From an uncultured Agathobacter sp. (GTDB lineage: Bacteria; Bacillota; Clostridia; Lachnospirales; Lachnospiraceae): a stretch of 24,193 nt of DNA. Below the pieces are notes generated by a model. It saw only the letters and a list, made by a program, of their open reading frames with translations, made no database searches and was not told the DNA's origin. Position numbers and translations under genes: made by a program. The DNA is taken from the NCBI GenBank assembly GCA_934316545.1, contig CAKRDT010000029.1, positions 1 through 24,193 of the forward strand, given 5' to 3'. Below are positions 8,156 to 16,336 of the stretch, in pieces (positions within the stretch are counted from its first letter, which is position 1; each line of letters begins with the position of its first letter).

Positions 8156-8185
8156 ATATTACCTTGTTTCAAGAGTCTATGTCAA
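8156..8185 (-). promoter_or_regulatory. Promoter of the ArsB/NhaD-like transporter operon
   Basis: The minus strand reads TTGACA (8185-8180, a perfect -35), an 18-bp spacer and TAATAT (8161-8156), about 40 bp before the start codon. Confidence 0.65.
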
Positions 8186-8203
8186 GGAAATATGCACAAT
8201 CGT

Positions 8204-8239
8204 TTTTGCATCATAGGAAGAATCTCCTATGATGCAAAA
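8204..8239. repeat. Perfect 15-bp inverted repeat upstream of the transporter promoter
   Basis: The arms at 8204-8218 and 8225-8239 match perfectly around a 6-nt loop. No T-run follows the stem on either strand, so a simple terminator is unlikely. Its outer A-tract (8236-8239) is shared with the putP terminator stem, so the two hairpins compete for the same bases. Confidence 0.6.
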
Positions 8240-8274
8240 GATCCCGGCTCGTATTCACGAATCCGGGATCTTTT
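8236..8274 (-). terminator. putP rho-independent terminator
   Basis: Twelve-base arms AAAAGATCCCGG and CCGGGATCTTTT carry an additional inner TCGT/ACGA pairing. The stem ends in TTTT on the minus strand, 55 bp past the putP stop codon. Confidence 0.8.
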
Positions 8275-8328
8275 ACCAATCTTCTATTTTCCAAATTTTT
8301 CAAAACACTCAAAGTCTGCGTTTCCTGA

Positions 8329-9876
8329 TTAAGCCTCAATCTGCTTATCGGATTTCACATGATCAAACTCATCTAAGATTTCCTGACTCGGTGCCGGCGT
8401 AAGCAGACTTACTACGGCAATGACAATCATGCCTACCAGAAAGGCCGGAAGCAGCTCATAGATTCCAAACACACCACCGATCGGCTTAACCAGATATTTC
8501 CAGATAAATACCATGGCACCGCCGGAAACCATACCTGCTAATGCTCCCTGAAACGTTGTTCTTCTCCAAAAGAGGGAACAGATCACGAGTGGTCCGAATG
8601 CCGCACCAAAACCGGCCCATGCAAATGATACGATTCCAAACACAGAACTGTTCGGATCCCGCGCGATAATCACACCCAAGATTGAGACAACGACAACGGT
8701 AAGTCTCGCTGCAATCATGCTTGCCTTCTTCGAAAGATTCAAATGGAAGGTCTCCTGCAGAATATTCTGAGATACACTTGAGGACGCTGCAAGAAGCTGC
8801 GAATCAGCAGTAGACATTGTACTTGCAAGAATGCCTGCAAGAATCAGTCCCGCCATCAGCGCAGGAAAGATACCGTGCTTCGAAAGCAAATCTGCGACTT
8901 TAACAATAATGGTCTCGGTCTGTGATCCGGAAAGAGACTCAACAAGTCCCTGACTGCTCATCTCACGTCCTACCACACCGATCATGACTGCAACCGCCAT
9001 GGCAATCGTAACCCAGACGGAAGCCACACGTCTTGAGATCTTAAGCTTCTGTTCGTCTTCAATTGCCATAAAACGAAGCAGAATATGTGGCATACCGAAG
9101 TATCCAAGTCCCCATGCAAGCGTCGAAACAATGGTAAGTAAACTGTATGGCTGTGAGGTTCCGCTTGCTTCTACATAAGAAGATGTAAAAGAAAAGTATC
9201 CGGGCAGCTGACGGGCGTTATCCACAACAACACCGATTCCTCCAACCGCAACCGTCGAGTAGATTAGCACAAAAAAGATTGCGATGGTCATAATAATACT
9301 TTGAATAAAGTCCGTTGTAGATGCCGCGAGAAATCCTCCGGCTGTGGTATAGGCAACGATCACAACCGCAGAAATCAACATTACAACAATATAATCTGCG
9401 CCGAACAATGAAGCAAAAAGCTTTCCACAGGCGGCAAATCCGCTGGCCGTATACGGCACAAAGAAAATAATAATGATCACTGCAGCGATCAAAGATAAGA
9501 TATTCTTCTTATCGCGATAACGGTTTGAAAAAAACTGCGGCAGTGTAAATGATTTTGTCGCATGCGTGTAGCGGCGCAAACGCTTTGCGGTAAAAAGCCA
9601 GTTTAAATATGTTCCGATTGCCAGACCGATTGCAGTCCAACCGACATCGGCAAGCCCTGACAAATAAGCAAGTCCCGGAAGTCCCATGAGCAGATAGCTT
9701 GACATATCTGATGCTTCCGCACTCATTGCAGTAACCAATGGTCCAAGCTTGCGGCCTCCAAGATAGAAATCAGAAGCAGACTCGTTAACCTTGGCATAAT
9801 GAAAACCGATCAGCAGCACAATCAAAAGATACGCAATAATCGTAATCAGAATGCAAATGGTTGATGTGTTTAACAT
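8329..9876 (-). CDS. putP: Sodium/proline symporter (SSS family)
   Basis: A 515-residue member of the sodium:solute symporter family, the usual size for PutP, with about 13 membrane segments. SEASDMSSYLLMGLPG-type sequence at 52-68 includes Asp57 and Ser59, equivalent to the E. coli PutP sodium-site Asp55/Ser57. Later, GILASTMSTADSQLL supplies the Ser/Thr pair of the second sodium-site helix. It probably imports proline with sodium. The start at 9876 has AGGAGG 9 nt upstream and gives the normal PutP N-terminus; an upstream in-frame ATG at 9924 does not. It is divergent from a LysR gene, its likely regulator. Confidence 0.92.
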   Translation of the reverse strand: MLNTSTICILITIIAYLLIVLLIGFHYAKVNESASDFYLGGRKLGPLVTAMSAEASDMSSYLLMGLPGLAYLSGLADVGWTAIGLAIGTYLNWLFTAKRLRRYTHATKSFTLPQFFSNRYRDKKNILSLIAAVIIIIFFVPYTASGFAACGKLFASLFGADYIVVMLISAVVIVAYTTAGGFLAASTTDFIQSIIMTIAIFFVLIYSTVAVGGIGVVVDNARQLPGYFSFTSSYVEASGTSQPYSLLTIVSTLAWGLGYFGMPHILLRFMAIEDEQKLKISRRVASVWVTIAMAVAVMIGVVGREMSSQGLVESLSGSQTETIIVKVADLLSKHGIFPALMAGLILAGILASTMSTADSQLLAASSSVSQNILQETFHLNLSKKASMIAARLTVVVVSILGVIIARDPNSSVFGIVSFAWAGFGAAFGPLVICSLFWRRTTFQGALAGMVSGGAMVFIWKYLVKPIGGVFGIYELLPAFLVGMIVIAVVSLLTPAPSQEILDEFDHVKSDKQIEA

Positions 9877-9906
9877 AACAAAATTCCTCCTAGTGTAATG
9901 CAATAG

Positions 9907-9931
9907 GATTCTTACATGATACATAAGAATC
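9907..9931 (-). promoter_or_regulatory. Stem-loop in the putP 5' leader
   Basis: The arms GATTCTTA and TAAGAATC flank a 9-nt loop. It lies in the presumed untranslated leader, about 15 bp upstream of the putP ribosome site. It may stabilise the mRNA or bind a regulator; no known riboswitch was recognised. Confidence 0.4.
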
Positions 9932-9953
9932 TTCTTGCCAAATTCTAGTGGAA

Positions 9954-9962
9954 ATTATATCA
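9954..9962 (-). promoter_or_regulatory. putP extended -10 promoter
   Basis: The minus strand reads TGATATAAT, an extended -10 element, about 78 bp before the putP start. No good -35 box accompanies it, as is common for activator-dependent or extended -10 promoters. The divergent LysR promoter has TTGACA at 10028-10033 but a poor -10. Confidence 0.5.
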
Positions 9963-10101
9963 TATGCATATATATATAAAAAGCGAATATTTTTCATGTG
10001 TATTATGAGGTTTTCGCATATATAAATTTGACATCTGATGTACATTGGTACGCAATCATCTCCTGACTACCAATACATTTCCGAACAAAGAGGGTTGAAA
10101 C

Positions 10102-10971
10102 ATGGATAAGAATCTACAAAAATATATGGCTTTCGTAAAAACCGTAGAGCTCGGCAGCTTTACCAAAGCTGCCAAACTTCTAAACTACTCACAGTCCGGC
10201 ATAAGCCGCATGATCATTGACTTAGAAAAGGAGTGGAACATCACGCTCCTTGAGCGAAGCAAGACCGGCGTAAAATTAACCAGCGATGGGATGACGCTTT
10301 TGCCCTATGCTTCCTCTGTATGCAAAGAGTTCGAAAAGCTTCAGATGCATGTCGATGAACTGGTCGGATTGGAATCCGGCATTATCCGCATCGGCACGTT
10401 CTCAAGCGTGGCTACTCATTGGCTGCCAAATATCATCAAAGAATTCCAAAAGGATTATCCCGGTATCGACTATGAGCTCCTGCTCGGCGACTATTCCGAG
10501 ATTGAGGACTGGATCAGCACCGGACGTATTGACTGTGGATTTTTACGCCTTCCTACCAATCCTGATTTTGAAACGATTGAACTGGAGGAAGACCGGCTTT
10601 TTGCAATCCTTCCGGAAGGACATCCTCTCGCTTCTTACGAGAAAGTTCCGATTGCCGCCCTTTGCGACGAACCATTTATGCTTCTGGAAAAAGTTGGTGC
10701 CAAAGCCGAAGTATCAGAAATCTTCGAGCGTAACGGTCTTGTCCCAAACGTGCATTTTACAACGTGGGATGATTATGCCATTATGTCTATGGTAGAAAGT
10801 GGGCTTGGTGTCAGCATCGTGCCTGAGCTCATCTTAAAGAAAACTCCATATCATATTGTCCAAAAAGAACTTGATGTCCCGGCCTACCGGAACATTGCAC
10901 TCGCTTTACGCGACAAAAAGAGTACGTCCCTTGCGGTCAAACGTTTTCTTGAATACCTGCCTTATCGATAA
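10102..10971 (+). CDS. LysR-family transcriptional regulator
   Basis: A 289-residue LysR-type regulator of normal length. The winged helix-turn-helix occupies about residues 1-60 (FVKTVELGSFTKAAKLLNYSQSGISRMI). The periplasmic-binding-protein-like effector domain covers about 90-289, starting near GIIRIGTFSSVATHWLP. A GAGGG site precedes the start. The gene is divergent from putP across a 225-bp AT-rich gap, the classical arrangement for control of the neighbour and of itself. Proline or a related amino acid as effector is inference only. Confidence 0.9.
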   Translation: MDKNLQKYMAFVKTVELGSFTKAAKLLNYSQSGISRMIIDLEKEWNITLLERSKTGVKLTSDGMTLLPYASSVCKEFEKLQMHVDELVGLESGIIRIGTFSSVATHWLPNIIKEFQKDYPGIDYELLLGDYSEIEDWISTGRIDCGFLRLPTNPDFETIELEEDRLFAILPEGHPLASYEKVPIAALCDEPFMLLEKVGAKAEVSEIFERNGLVPNVHFTTWDDYAIMSMVESGLGVSIVPELILKKTPYHIVQKELDVPAYRNIALALRDKKSTSLAVKRFLEYLPYR

Positions 10972-10999
10972 AATTTGGATTCCCAGTTTTGCGTACTTC

Positions 11000-11008
11000 T
11001 GCTATAAT
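11000..11008 (+). promoter_or_regulatory. Extended -10 promoter of the Eis-like gene
   Basis: The sequence TGCTATAAT is an extended -10 element, with a weak -35 (TTCCCA) 17 bp upstream of TATAAT. It lies 29 bp after the LysR stop codon and about 105 bp before the acetyltransferase start, giving a long leader. Confidence 0.55.
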
Positions 11009-11057
11009 TCATACAGAAACTATGCGAATGTTATAAAAAAGACGTTTGCAAAACGCA

Positions 11058-11081
11058 CCGCCACAAGAGTTTCGCAAACGC
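11058..11081 (+). repeat. 24-bp dispersed repeat, copy 2
   Basis: It matches bases 116-139 at 22 of 24 positions. Here the right part GTTTCGCAAACG pairs with an upstream GTTTGC-AAAAC arm (about 11044-11055) with one mismatch, making a hairpin in the leader of the acetyltransferase mRNA. Copy 1 lacks that left arm. Confidence 0.5.
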
Positions 11082-11114
11082 CCGAAATATTATAAATTAC
11101 GAAGGAGAAATCGT

Positions 11115-12344
11115 ATGAAATCAAGTGTAAGTCATTCTCTGCCCGATCCGAATTTCACAATCCGCTATCTGACGACCAATGATCTGGACCAATATAACGC
11201 TCTGCTGCGCTACGCTTTCCAGATTACCGAGCAGGAACTTCTTGAAACAGGCTGGCAGGATGACGAAATCAAGCAATCCAAGTTCCCGGTTCTGGAACGA
11301 GCAGATGTCATGGGCTGCTTTGCCGGAGATGATCTCGTATCCCAGTTTGCTGCATACCCTCTGAAAATGAATATTTACGGCACATCCTATCCGGTCGCCT
11401 TTGTGACCTCTGTGTGTACCTATCCTGAGTTTACAGGGCGCGGCATCATGAAGAAGCTGATGTTTAAAAGCCTGTCTCACATGAAGGAAAAGCATCAGCC
11501 ATTTGCCTTATTGTATCCATACTCGATTCCGTTGTATCGAAAACTTGGCTGGGAGATTATTTCGAATAAAATTTCTTACACGGTTAAGACCCGACAATTT
11601 CCATCAAAGGCTGCTGCTCCCGGTTATGTCCGCCGCGTCGATTATGAGAATGCAGACTTTAAAAATCTACATACAAGCTTTGCAAACATGACGCACGGCT
11701 GCCTTTTCCGCAACAGTCTCGCATGGGAAGAATACTGGCGTTGGGACGAAGATGACACAATGGTTGCTGTCTATTACAACCAAAAATCTGCACCACAGGG
11801 ATATATGGTTTATCTGATCAAAGATAATATTATGCATATTAAAGAAATGATCTATTTGAACCGGGAAGCACAGGAAGGTCTTTGGGAATACATTCATGCC
11901 CATGACTCCATGATCCATGAAATCCATGGTAATTCCTATTTTAACGAACCTATCGCCTTCGAGATGGATGACGGTGACATCCGCGAAATGATCCGTCCGT
12001 ACATCATGGGACGAATTGTAGATGTAGAACAATTCTTTCAACAATATCACTGTGATCCGGATGAAAAGGATACAACCATCACCTTCAAGATCAGCGATGA
12101 ACTGTTGCCTTGGAATGAACGCGCATTCAATGTCCGCTTTCATTGCGGGCATTGCACCGTCATTGATGCTCCCGGCGAATACCGTGTGAAGATGTCGATT
12201 GCGACATTGACCACCCTGCTTCTCGGCTATAAAACTGCCGCAAAACTACATCGCATGGGGCGCATCACCGGCAGCGCATCAGCAATTGATAAACTGGATG
12301 ATGTACTGTTGCATGAGTCGCCTTATATCTCTGATTACATCTAA
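11115..12344 (+). CDS. Eis-like GNAT N-acetyltransferase
   Basis: A 409-residue protein, the size of the Eis family. The N-terminal GNAT fold (about 12-155) carries VTSVCTYPEFTGRGIMKKL (98-116), where the acetyl-CoA pyrophosphate loop is TGRGIMKK. A second degenerate GNAT region follows. The C-terminal part (from about 300) fits the sterol-carrier-like domain of Eis. Family members acetylate amines, including aminoglycosides and lysines, at several positions; the substrate here is unknown. The start at 11115 has GAAGGAG 7 nt upstream; an in-frame ATG at 11046 falls inside the leader repeat and has no ribosome site. The gene appears to be monocistronic. Confidence 0.85.
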   Translation: MKSSVSHSLPDPNFTIRYLTTNDLDQYNALLRYAFQITEQELLETGWQDDEIKQSKFPVLERADVMGCFAGDDLVSQFAAYPLKMNIYGTSYPVAFVTSVCTYPEFTGRGIMKKLMFKSLSHMKEKHQPFALLYPYSIPLYRKLGWEIISNKISYTVKTRQFPSKAAAPGYVRRVDYENADFKNLHTSFANMTHGCLFRNSLAWEEYWRWDEDDTMVAVYYNQKSAPQGYMVYLIKDNIMHIKEMIYLNREAQEGLWEYIHAHDSMIHEIHGNSYFNEPIAFEMDDGDIREMIRPYIMGRIVDVEQFFQQYHCDPDEKDTTITFKISDELLPWNERAFNVRFHCGHCTVIDAPGEYRVKMSIATLTTLLLGYKTAAKLHRMGRITGSASAIDKLDDVLLHESPYISDYI

Positions 12345-12414
12345 AATGTGCGAAGGCCGAATTTGCAGCATAGTAGATAATAAAAATTGATCCTATTTCC
12401 AATTTTCTTCTGCT

Positions 12415-12788
12415 GGTCATATGATTTCAGCCTTCCGCTTGACCAAATTGCTACTTTTTCCTTCTGGGTCATGGTCTTTCTTGCTTTTCCATGACCTGGA
12501 TCTCATTTTTTTCCTCTAGGTCATGGTCGCTCCTGTTCCCCCATGACCTGGATCTCATTTTTCCCCTCTAGGTCATGGTCGCTCCTGTTTCCCCATGACC
12601 CGGATCTCATTTTTTCCCTGCTGGTCATGGTCGCTCCTGTTTCCCCATGACCTGGATCTCATTTCTTTCCTGCAGGTCATGGTCGCTCCTGTTTCCCCAT
12701 GACCTGGATCTCATTTTTTCCCTCTAGGTCATGGTCGCTCCTGTTTCCCCATGACCTGGATCTCATTTTTTTCCTGCTGGTCATGGCT
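12415..12788 (+). repeat. 52-bp tandem repeat array, seven units plus a partial eighth
   Basis: Units start at 12415, 12467, 12519, 12571, 12623, 12675 and 12727, each exactly 52 bp, and a partial unit begins at 12779. Unit 1 is diverged, unit 2 intermediate, units 3-7 nearly identical. Each of units 2-7 has GGTCATGG and CCATGACC arms around a 14-nt loop; unit 1 keeps GGTCA/TGACC at the same spacing. The plus strand is pyrimidine-rich outside the stem. The period is not a multiple of three and no ORF crosses it. Confidence 0.95.
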
Positions 12789-12849
12789 CGCATACTGGGA
12801 CACTCCTCTCCTTATTTCTCTTGTCCGCTAACACTTTACATAAAAAATC

Positions 12850-12895
12850 ACGCGCGGTAAAATCTTACATTTATTTGCAGAATAACACCGCGCGT
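12850..12895 (-). terminator. Minus-strand terminator-like hairpin
   Basis: The arms ACGCGCGGT and ACCGCGCGT flank a 28-nt loop, and TTTTTT follows shortly after on the minus strand. It could end the hydrogenase/hypA transcript about 250 bp past the hypA stop codon, or a small RNA from the repeat region. Confidence 0.55.
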
Positions 12896-13048
12896 CAATT
12901 AATGATTATTCATTTTTAGGGTTCATTTTTTAAGTATTTTTGCCCGACGGTTTTCCCCTTACGATGAAAAACTATCCAAAATCGTTGCAGGAGTTAATTC
13001 GCAGAAAAAGCTAAGAGAAAGTCGGTATCGTTCAAAGTCCGTCGACGA

Positions 13049-13127
13049 AAAAACTTACTGCTAATTTTCTATTATAACTCTATCATCCGGTATCGTCCGT
13101 CTTAGAAAACCAATCTGGTCACGACAA
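13049..13127 (-). repeat. 79-bp dispersed repeat, copy A (behind hypA)
   Basis: It is the reverse complement of bases 24113-24191 with five mismatches in 79 and no gaps. It starts 19 nt past the hypA stop codon, in the same orientation relative to its upstream gene as copy B. Read along the hypA transcript it contains a TATAAT box (TACAAT in copy B). No -35 box or terminator structure is evident. Confidence 0.9.
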
Positions 13128-13146
13128 CCTCTGGGCTGCCCGCACT

Positions 13147-13494
13147 CTAGCAGCCCTCGATTTCCTTGATGTTAAATTCGTTCCCCCGCAACAGATAAGT
13201 ATGCTCACTTCCGCAGCGTGGGCACGTCTTACCATATTGCACGGTTTCGTAAGTCTGTCTGCAATCCTCACAGTAGGTGACAGCCGGGATCGTCTCCACG
13301 TAAAGCTTCGCGCCGTGCATGATCTCGGACTTTTTCTCGACCGACCACTTCCAGCAGCTCTGCAGATACGATTCGATGATTCCCGATACTTCACCGATCT
13401 CCAATGTTACCGAAGCGATCTCCGTGAGATCATTTTCCCTGGCGACATCCTCCACCATGCGGATCACATGAAATACTACTCCTAATTCATGCAT
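13147..13494 (-). CDS. hypA: Hydrogenase nickel-incorporation protein HypA
   Basis: A 115-residue HypA, the normal length. The N-terminal Met-His-Glu supplies the nickel-binding His2. The zinc site is CEDC near residues 75-78 and CPRC near 91-94. HypA normally hands nickel to [NiFe] hydrogenase with HypB. The start at 13494 is chosen because only it gives the MHE terminus; a longer in-frame reading overlaps the upstream gene. It lies 4 bp behind the flavoprotein stop codon, so the two are co-transcribed. No [NiFe] hydrogenase, urease or CODH is in the window, so its client is open. A GGGCTGC/GCAGCCC stem-loop spans its stop codon (13133-13156). Confidence 0.93.
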   Translation of the reverse strand: MHELGVVFHVIRMVEDVARENDLTEIASVTLEIGEVSGIIESYLQSCWKWSVEKKSEIMHGAKLYVETIPAVTYCEDCRQTYETVQYGKTCPRCGSEHTYLLRGNEFNIKEIEGC

Positions 13495-13498
13495 CGTC

Positions 13499-16264
13499 TT
13501 AATCCTTCTTTTTGCGCGAAAACTTGATTCTGATTGCCTGCTTCGCACCATAAGGAAGAATGTATTTCAGCTTGTCTTCACTCTTTCGCATGGTAGAGCA
13601 GTATGGATTCTCGCGATAGAGATGAATGGCATCAAATTCACACTTCGTGGTACATACACCACAGCCAAGACATTGGTTCACATCCACAACGGATGCTCCG
13701 CATCCGAGGCATCGTGCCGTCTCTGCCTTTACCTGCTCCTCGGTAAATACCAAAGTTGCATCACGGAAAGACTTCTGATCGACCGTCTTGTCATGTCCCG
13801 GGATCTGCCGGCTGCTGTTATCGTAATGCTCAACAGAAATATCTTCTTTGTCAAGCTCGATGAAATCGTTACGGTTACGTCCGATCGTCAGGCTTGTGTG
13901 TGGCTGTACAAAGCGATGGATACTGATTGCCGCCTCTTTGCCGGCTGCGATCGCATCGATCGCAAATTTCGGTCCGGTGTAAACATCTCCACCCACAAAA
14001 ATATCCGGCTCCGCCGTCTGGTAGGTAAGCGGATCTGCAACGGCTCCGTTGCCGCGTCCGAGCTCTACCTTCTGACCGTCTAACAGGTCGCCCCATACAA
14101 TGCTCTGTCCAACGGACAGGAATACATGCTTGCAGGCAACCGTAACCGTCTCATTCTCGTCATAAGTCGGATTGAATCTTCCCTCGGCATCCTTGACGGA
14201 AACGCATTTCTTCAGGATGATTCCCGTCACTTTGCCATCCTCGGTCAGAATCTCCTTCGGTCCCCAGCCACAGTTGATACGGATACCTTCACTTTCTGCC
14301 TCTTCGATTTCCTCAACCGAAGCCGGCATCGTCTCTCTCGATTCCAGACAGTACATCGATACGTTTGCATCGCCACAGCGCTTACTGTCTCTTGCCACAT
14401 CGATGGCTACATTACCACCACCAATGACAACGACATCTCCCTCGATCGGGAAGCTTTCCTTCGCATTAACCTCACGCAGGAAATCAACAGCGGTCATTAC
14501 GTTCGCAGCGTCCTCGCCAGGAATGCCCGCCTTGCGGCCGCCCTGACATCCGATTGCCACGTAAAAGGCCTTATATCCCTGCTTGCGCAGCTCCTCGATC
14601 GTAATATCCCTGCCGACTTCCACGCCGGTCTTGATTTCCACGCCCATCTCTTTGATGATGTCGATTTCCGCCTGTACCACGGACTTCTCCAGCTTGAACG
14701 ATGGAATACCATATACAATCATTCCGCCTGCGCGCTCGTTCTTCTCGAAAATCGTCGGATGATATCCGCGCTCCGCAAGATAGAATGCACAGGAAAGTCC
14801 TGCCGGACCGCCACCGATGATGGCAATCTTTTCATCAAAGAAATTCTCATCCAGCGACGGGATGACTTTCTTCGGAATGTATCGGGTCTCTTTGTTTAAA
14901 TCCTGCATCGCGATAAACTTCTTAACTTCATCGATCGCGATTGCCTGATCGATCGTACCTCTCGTACATGCGTCCTCGCAGCGACGGTTGCAGATATGCC
15001 CGCACACCGCAGGAAGAGGATTGTTCTTCTTAATTAAAGCAAGCGCATCCTGATAGCGTCCCTGTGCGGCCATCTTGAGATATCCCTGTACGGCGATATG
15101 CGCCGGGCAGGCCGTCTTACAAGGTGCTGTACCGGTATCGTAACAATTGATACGGTTCTTGTCGCGGTAATCCTCAGTCCACATATGTGGTCCCCACTTC
15201 ACGTCCGATGGAAGCGGCATCTTCGGATAAGATACAGAAGAACCGTCCTTCTTACAAAGTTTCTGGCCAAGCTTGACCGCACCTGCCGGGCAGTACTCCA
15301 CGCATCGTCCGCATGCCACACAGTTCTCGGTGGTCACATGTGCGACATATGCAGATCTCGACAGATTCGGTGTGTTAAAAAGCTGAGAGGTACGAAGAGC
15401 GTAACATACATTGACATTGCAGTTACAGATTGCAAAGATCTTGTCCTCACCGTCAATATTGGTAATCTGGTGAACGAAGCCGTTCTCCTCTGCCTTCTTT
15501 AGAATTTCAAGTGCCTCATTCTTGTTGATATAGCGCCCACCCTTGTTGGTCTCAACAACATAATCTGCCATATCGCCGACTGCAATGCACCAGCCCTCCG
15601 GATCGTCTCCGCAGCCCTCTTCGTAGGTTTTGCGGGACTGTCTGCACGAACATGGGCTTGCTGCATATTTTCCTTCGTATTTATCCAGCCAGTGCGAGAT
15701 ATGCTCCACGGAAACCGACTTATTTTCCATCTCGATTGCCTTTTCCACCGGGATGACATGCATTCCGATTCCGGCTCCTCCCGGTGGCACCATCGGCGTA
15801 ACCTTCTCAAGCGGAATACGGCTCATGCGCTCAAAAAACCGTCCCATCTCCGGGTGCTCCTCAAGCAGCTGCTTATTCATGTTTGTAAATTCAGCACTTC
15901 CCGGAACAAACATCGGAAGTACCCATTGCTTCTCATGCTGCGGATTCTCCCAGTTGTACTCGATAAGACCGTTATCGGACATCTCGGCAAGCTGCTTCTC
16001 AAGATACTCCCGGTCCTTGCCGGTCAGCCTGATCATGTCGTCCATGGTGCGAGGCACACGCTTTTTCATCCTGATGGCAATCTCAGCCTGCTCATCGGTG
16101 CAGATCGGAGCAAGTCCGATATACTCCGGCGACTCTTTTGTAATCTTCTCCTTGCCAAGCACAACCGGAATACGGTCCGTGATCACTTTGGCAAGACGCG
16201 CAACCGGCTCCCTGAACGGCGCGTCAGGGTTTGGATTGGTAAACTTTGGTAATGGATCACTCAT
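13499..16264 (-). CDS. Multi-FeS flavoprotein oxidoreductase (GltD/NfnB-like) with N-terminal ferredoxin-type extension
   Basis: A 921-residue soluble fusion. Residues about 65-105 look like a small winged helix. A cysteine-rich domain has CSC (205-207), Cys218, Cys226 and CNCNVNVC (280-287). A [4Fe-4S] ferredoxin motif CVACGRCVEYCPAG is at 315-328. The GltD/Nfn-type module follows: N-terminal FeS cysteines (374-386 and CGHICNRRC 421-429), an FAD loop IGGGPAG (483-489) and an NAD(P) loop IGGGNVA (614-620). C-terminal CxxCG and CLGCGVCTTKC (865-875) add further clusters. It probably moves electrons between NAD(P)H and ferredoxin-like clusters, plausibly for the hydrogenase in this cluster. It has AGGGGG 7 nt before the start and lies between hypB and hypA. 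The precise reaction is unknown. Confidence 0.85.
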   Translation of the reverse strand: MSDPLPKFTNPNPDAPFREPVARLAKVITDRIPVVLGKEKITKESPEYIGLAPICTDEQAEIAIRMKKRVPRTMDDMIRLTGKDREYLEKQLAEMSDNGLIEYNWENPQHEKQWVLPMFVPGSAEFTNMNKQLLEEHPEMGRFFERMSRIPLEKVTPMVPPGGAGIGMHVIPVEKAIEMENKSVSVEHISHWLDKYEGKYAASPCSCRQSRKTYEEGCGDDPEGWCIAVGDMADYVVETNKGGRYINKNEALEILKKAEENGFVHQITNIDGEDKIFAICNCNVNVCYALRTSQLFNTPNLSRSAYVAHVTTENCVACGRCVEYCPAGAVKLGQKLCKKDGSSVSYPKMPLPSDVKWGPHMWTEDYRDKNRINCYDTGTAPCKTACPAHIAVQGYLKMAAQGRYQDALALIKKNNPLPAVCGHICNRRCEDACTRGTIDQAIAIDEVKKFIAMQDLNKETRYIPKKVIPSLDENFFDEKIAIIGGGPAGLSCAFYLAERGYHPTIFEKNERAGGMIVYGIPSFKLEKSVVQAEIDIIKEMGVEIKTGVEVGRDITIEELRKQGYKAFYVAIGCQGGRKAGIPGEDAANVMTAVDFLREVNAKESFPIEGDVVVIGGGNVAIDVARDSKRCGDANVSMYCLESRETMPASVEEIEEAESEGIRINCGWGPKEILTEDGKVTGIILKKCVSVKDAEGRFNPTYDENETVTVACKHVFLSVGQSIVWGDLLDGQKVELGRGNGAVADPLTYQTAEPDIFVGGDVYTGPKFAIDAIAAGKEAAISIHRFVQPHTSLTIGRNRNDFIELDKEDISVEHYDNSSRQIPGHDKTVDQKSFRDATLVFTEEQVKAETARCLGCGASVVDVNQCLGCGVCTTKCEFDAIHLYRENPYCSTMRKSEDKLKYILPYGAKQAIRIKFSRKKKD

Positions 16265-16291
16265 AAATTATCCCCCTTTTCTTTTGGAACA

Positions 16292-16327
16292 TCAGCCCAT
16301 GCAAATTCGCCTTTTGCAAAGGGCTGA
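16292..16327 (-). promoter_or_regulatory. Intercistronic stem-loop between hypB and the flavoprotein gene
   Basis: The outer arms TCAGCCC (16292-16298) and GGGCTGA (16321-16327) and inner arms TGCAAA (16300-16305) and TTTGCA (16313-16318) nest with a small bulge. No T-run follows, so processing or mRNA stability control is likelier than termination. Confidence 0.5.
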
Positions 16328-16336
16328 CGCTGCATG

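Larger units (their letters stand above)
12345..13146. other. Gene-free 800-bp region rich in repeats
   Basis: No convincing ORF is seen on either strand between the Eis-like gene and hypA, which converge here. The region holds the 52-bp tandem array (12415-12788), a terminator-like hairpin (12850-12895), AT-rich filler and the 79-bp dispersed repeat (13049-13127). A six-codon minus-strand ORF in the filler is not considered real. Confidence 0.8.

Noticed and set aside
12415..12788. CRISPR array
   Set aside because: Units are contiguous 52-bp tandem copies with no unique spacers between fixed repeats, and no cas genes are in the window.
14126..14899. 257-residue plus-strand ORF inside the flavoprotein gene
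   Set aside because: It is antisense to a well-conserved coding region, has no ribosome site and resembles no family.
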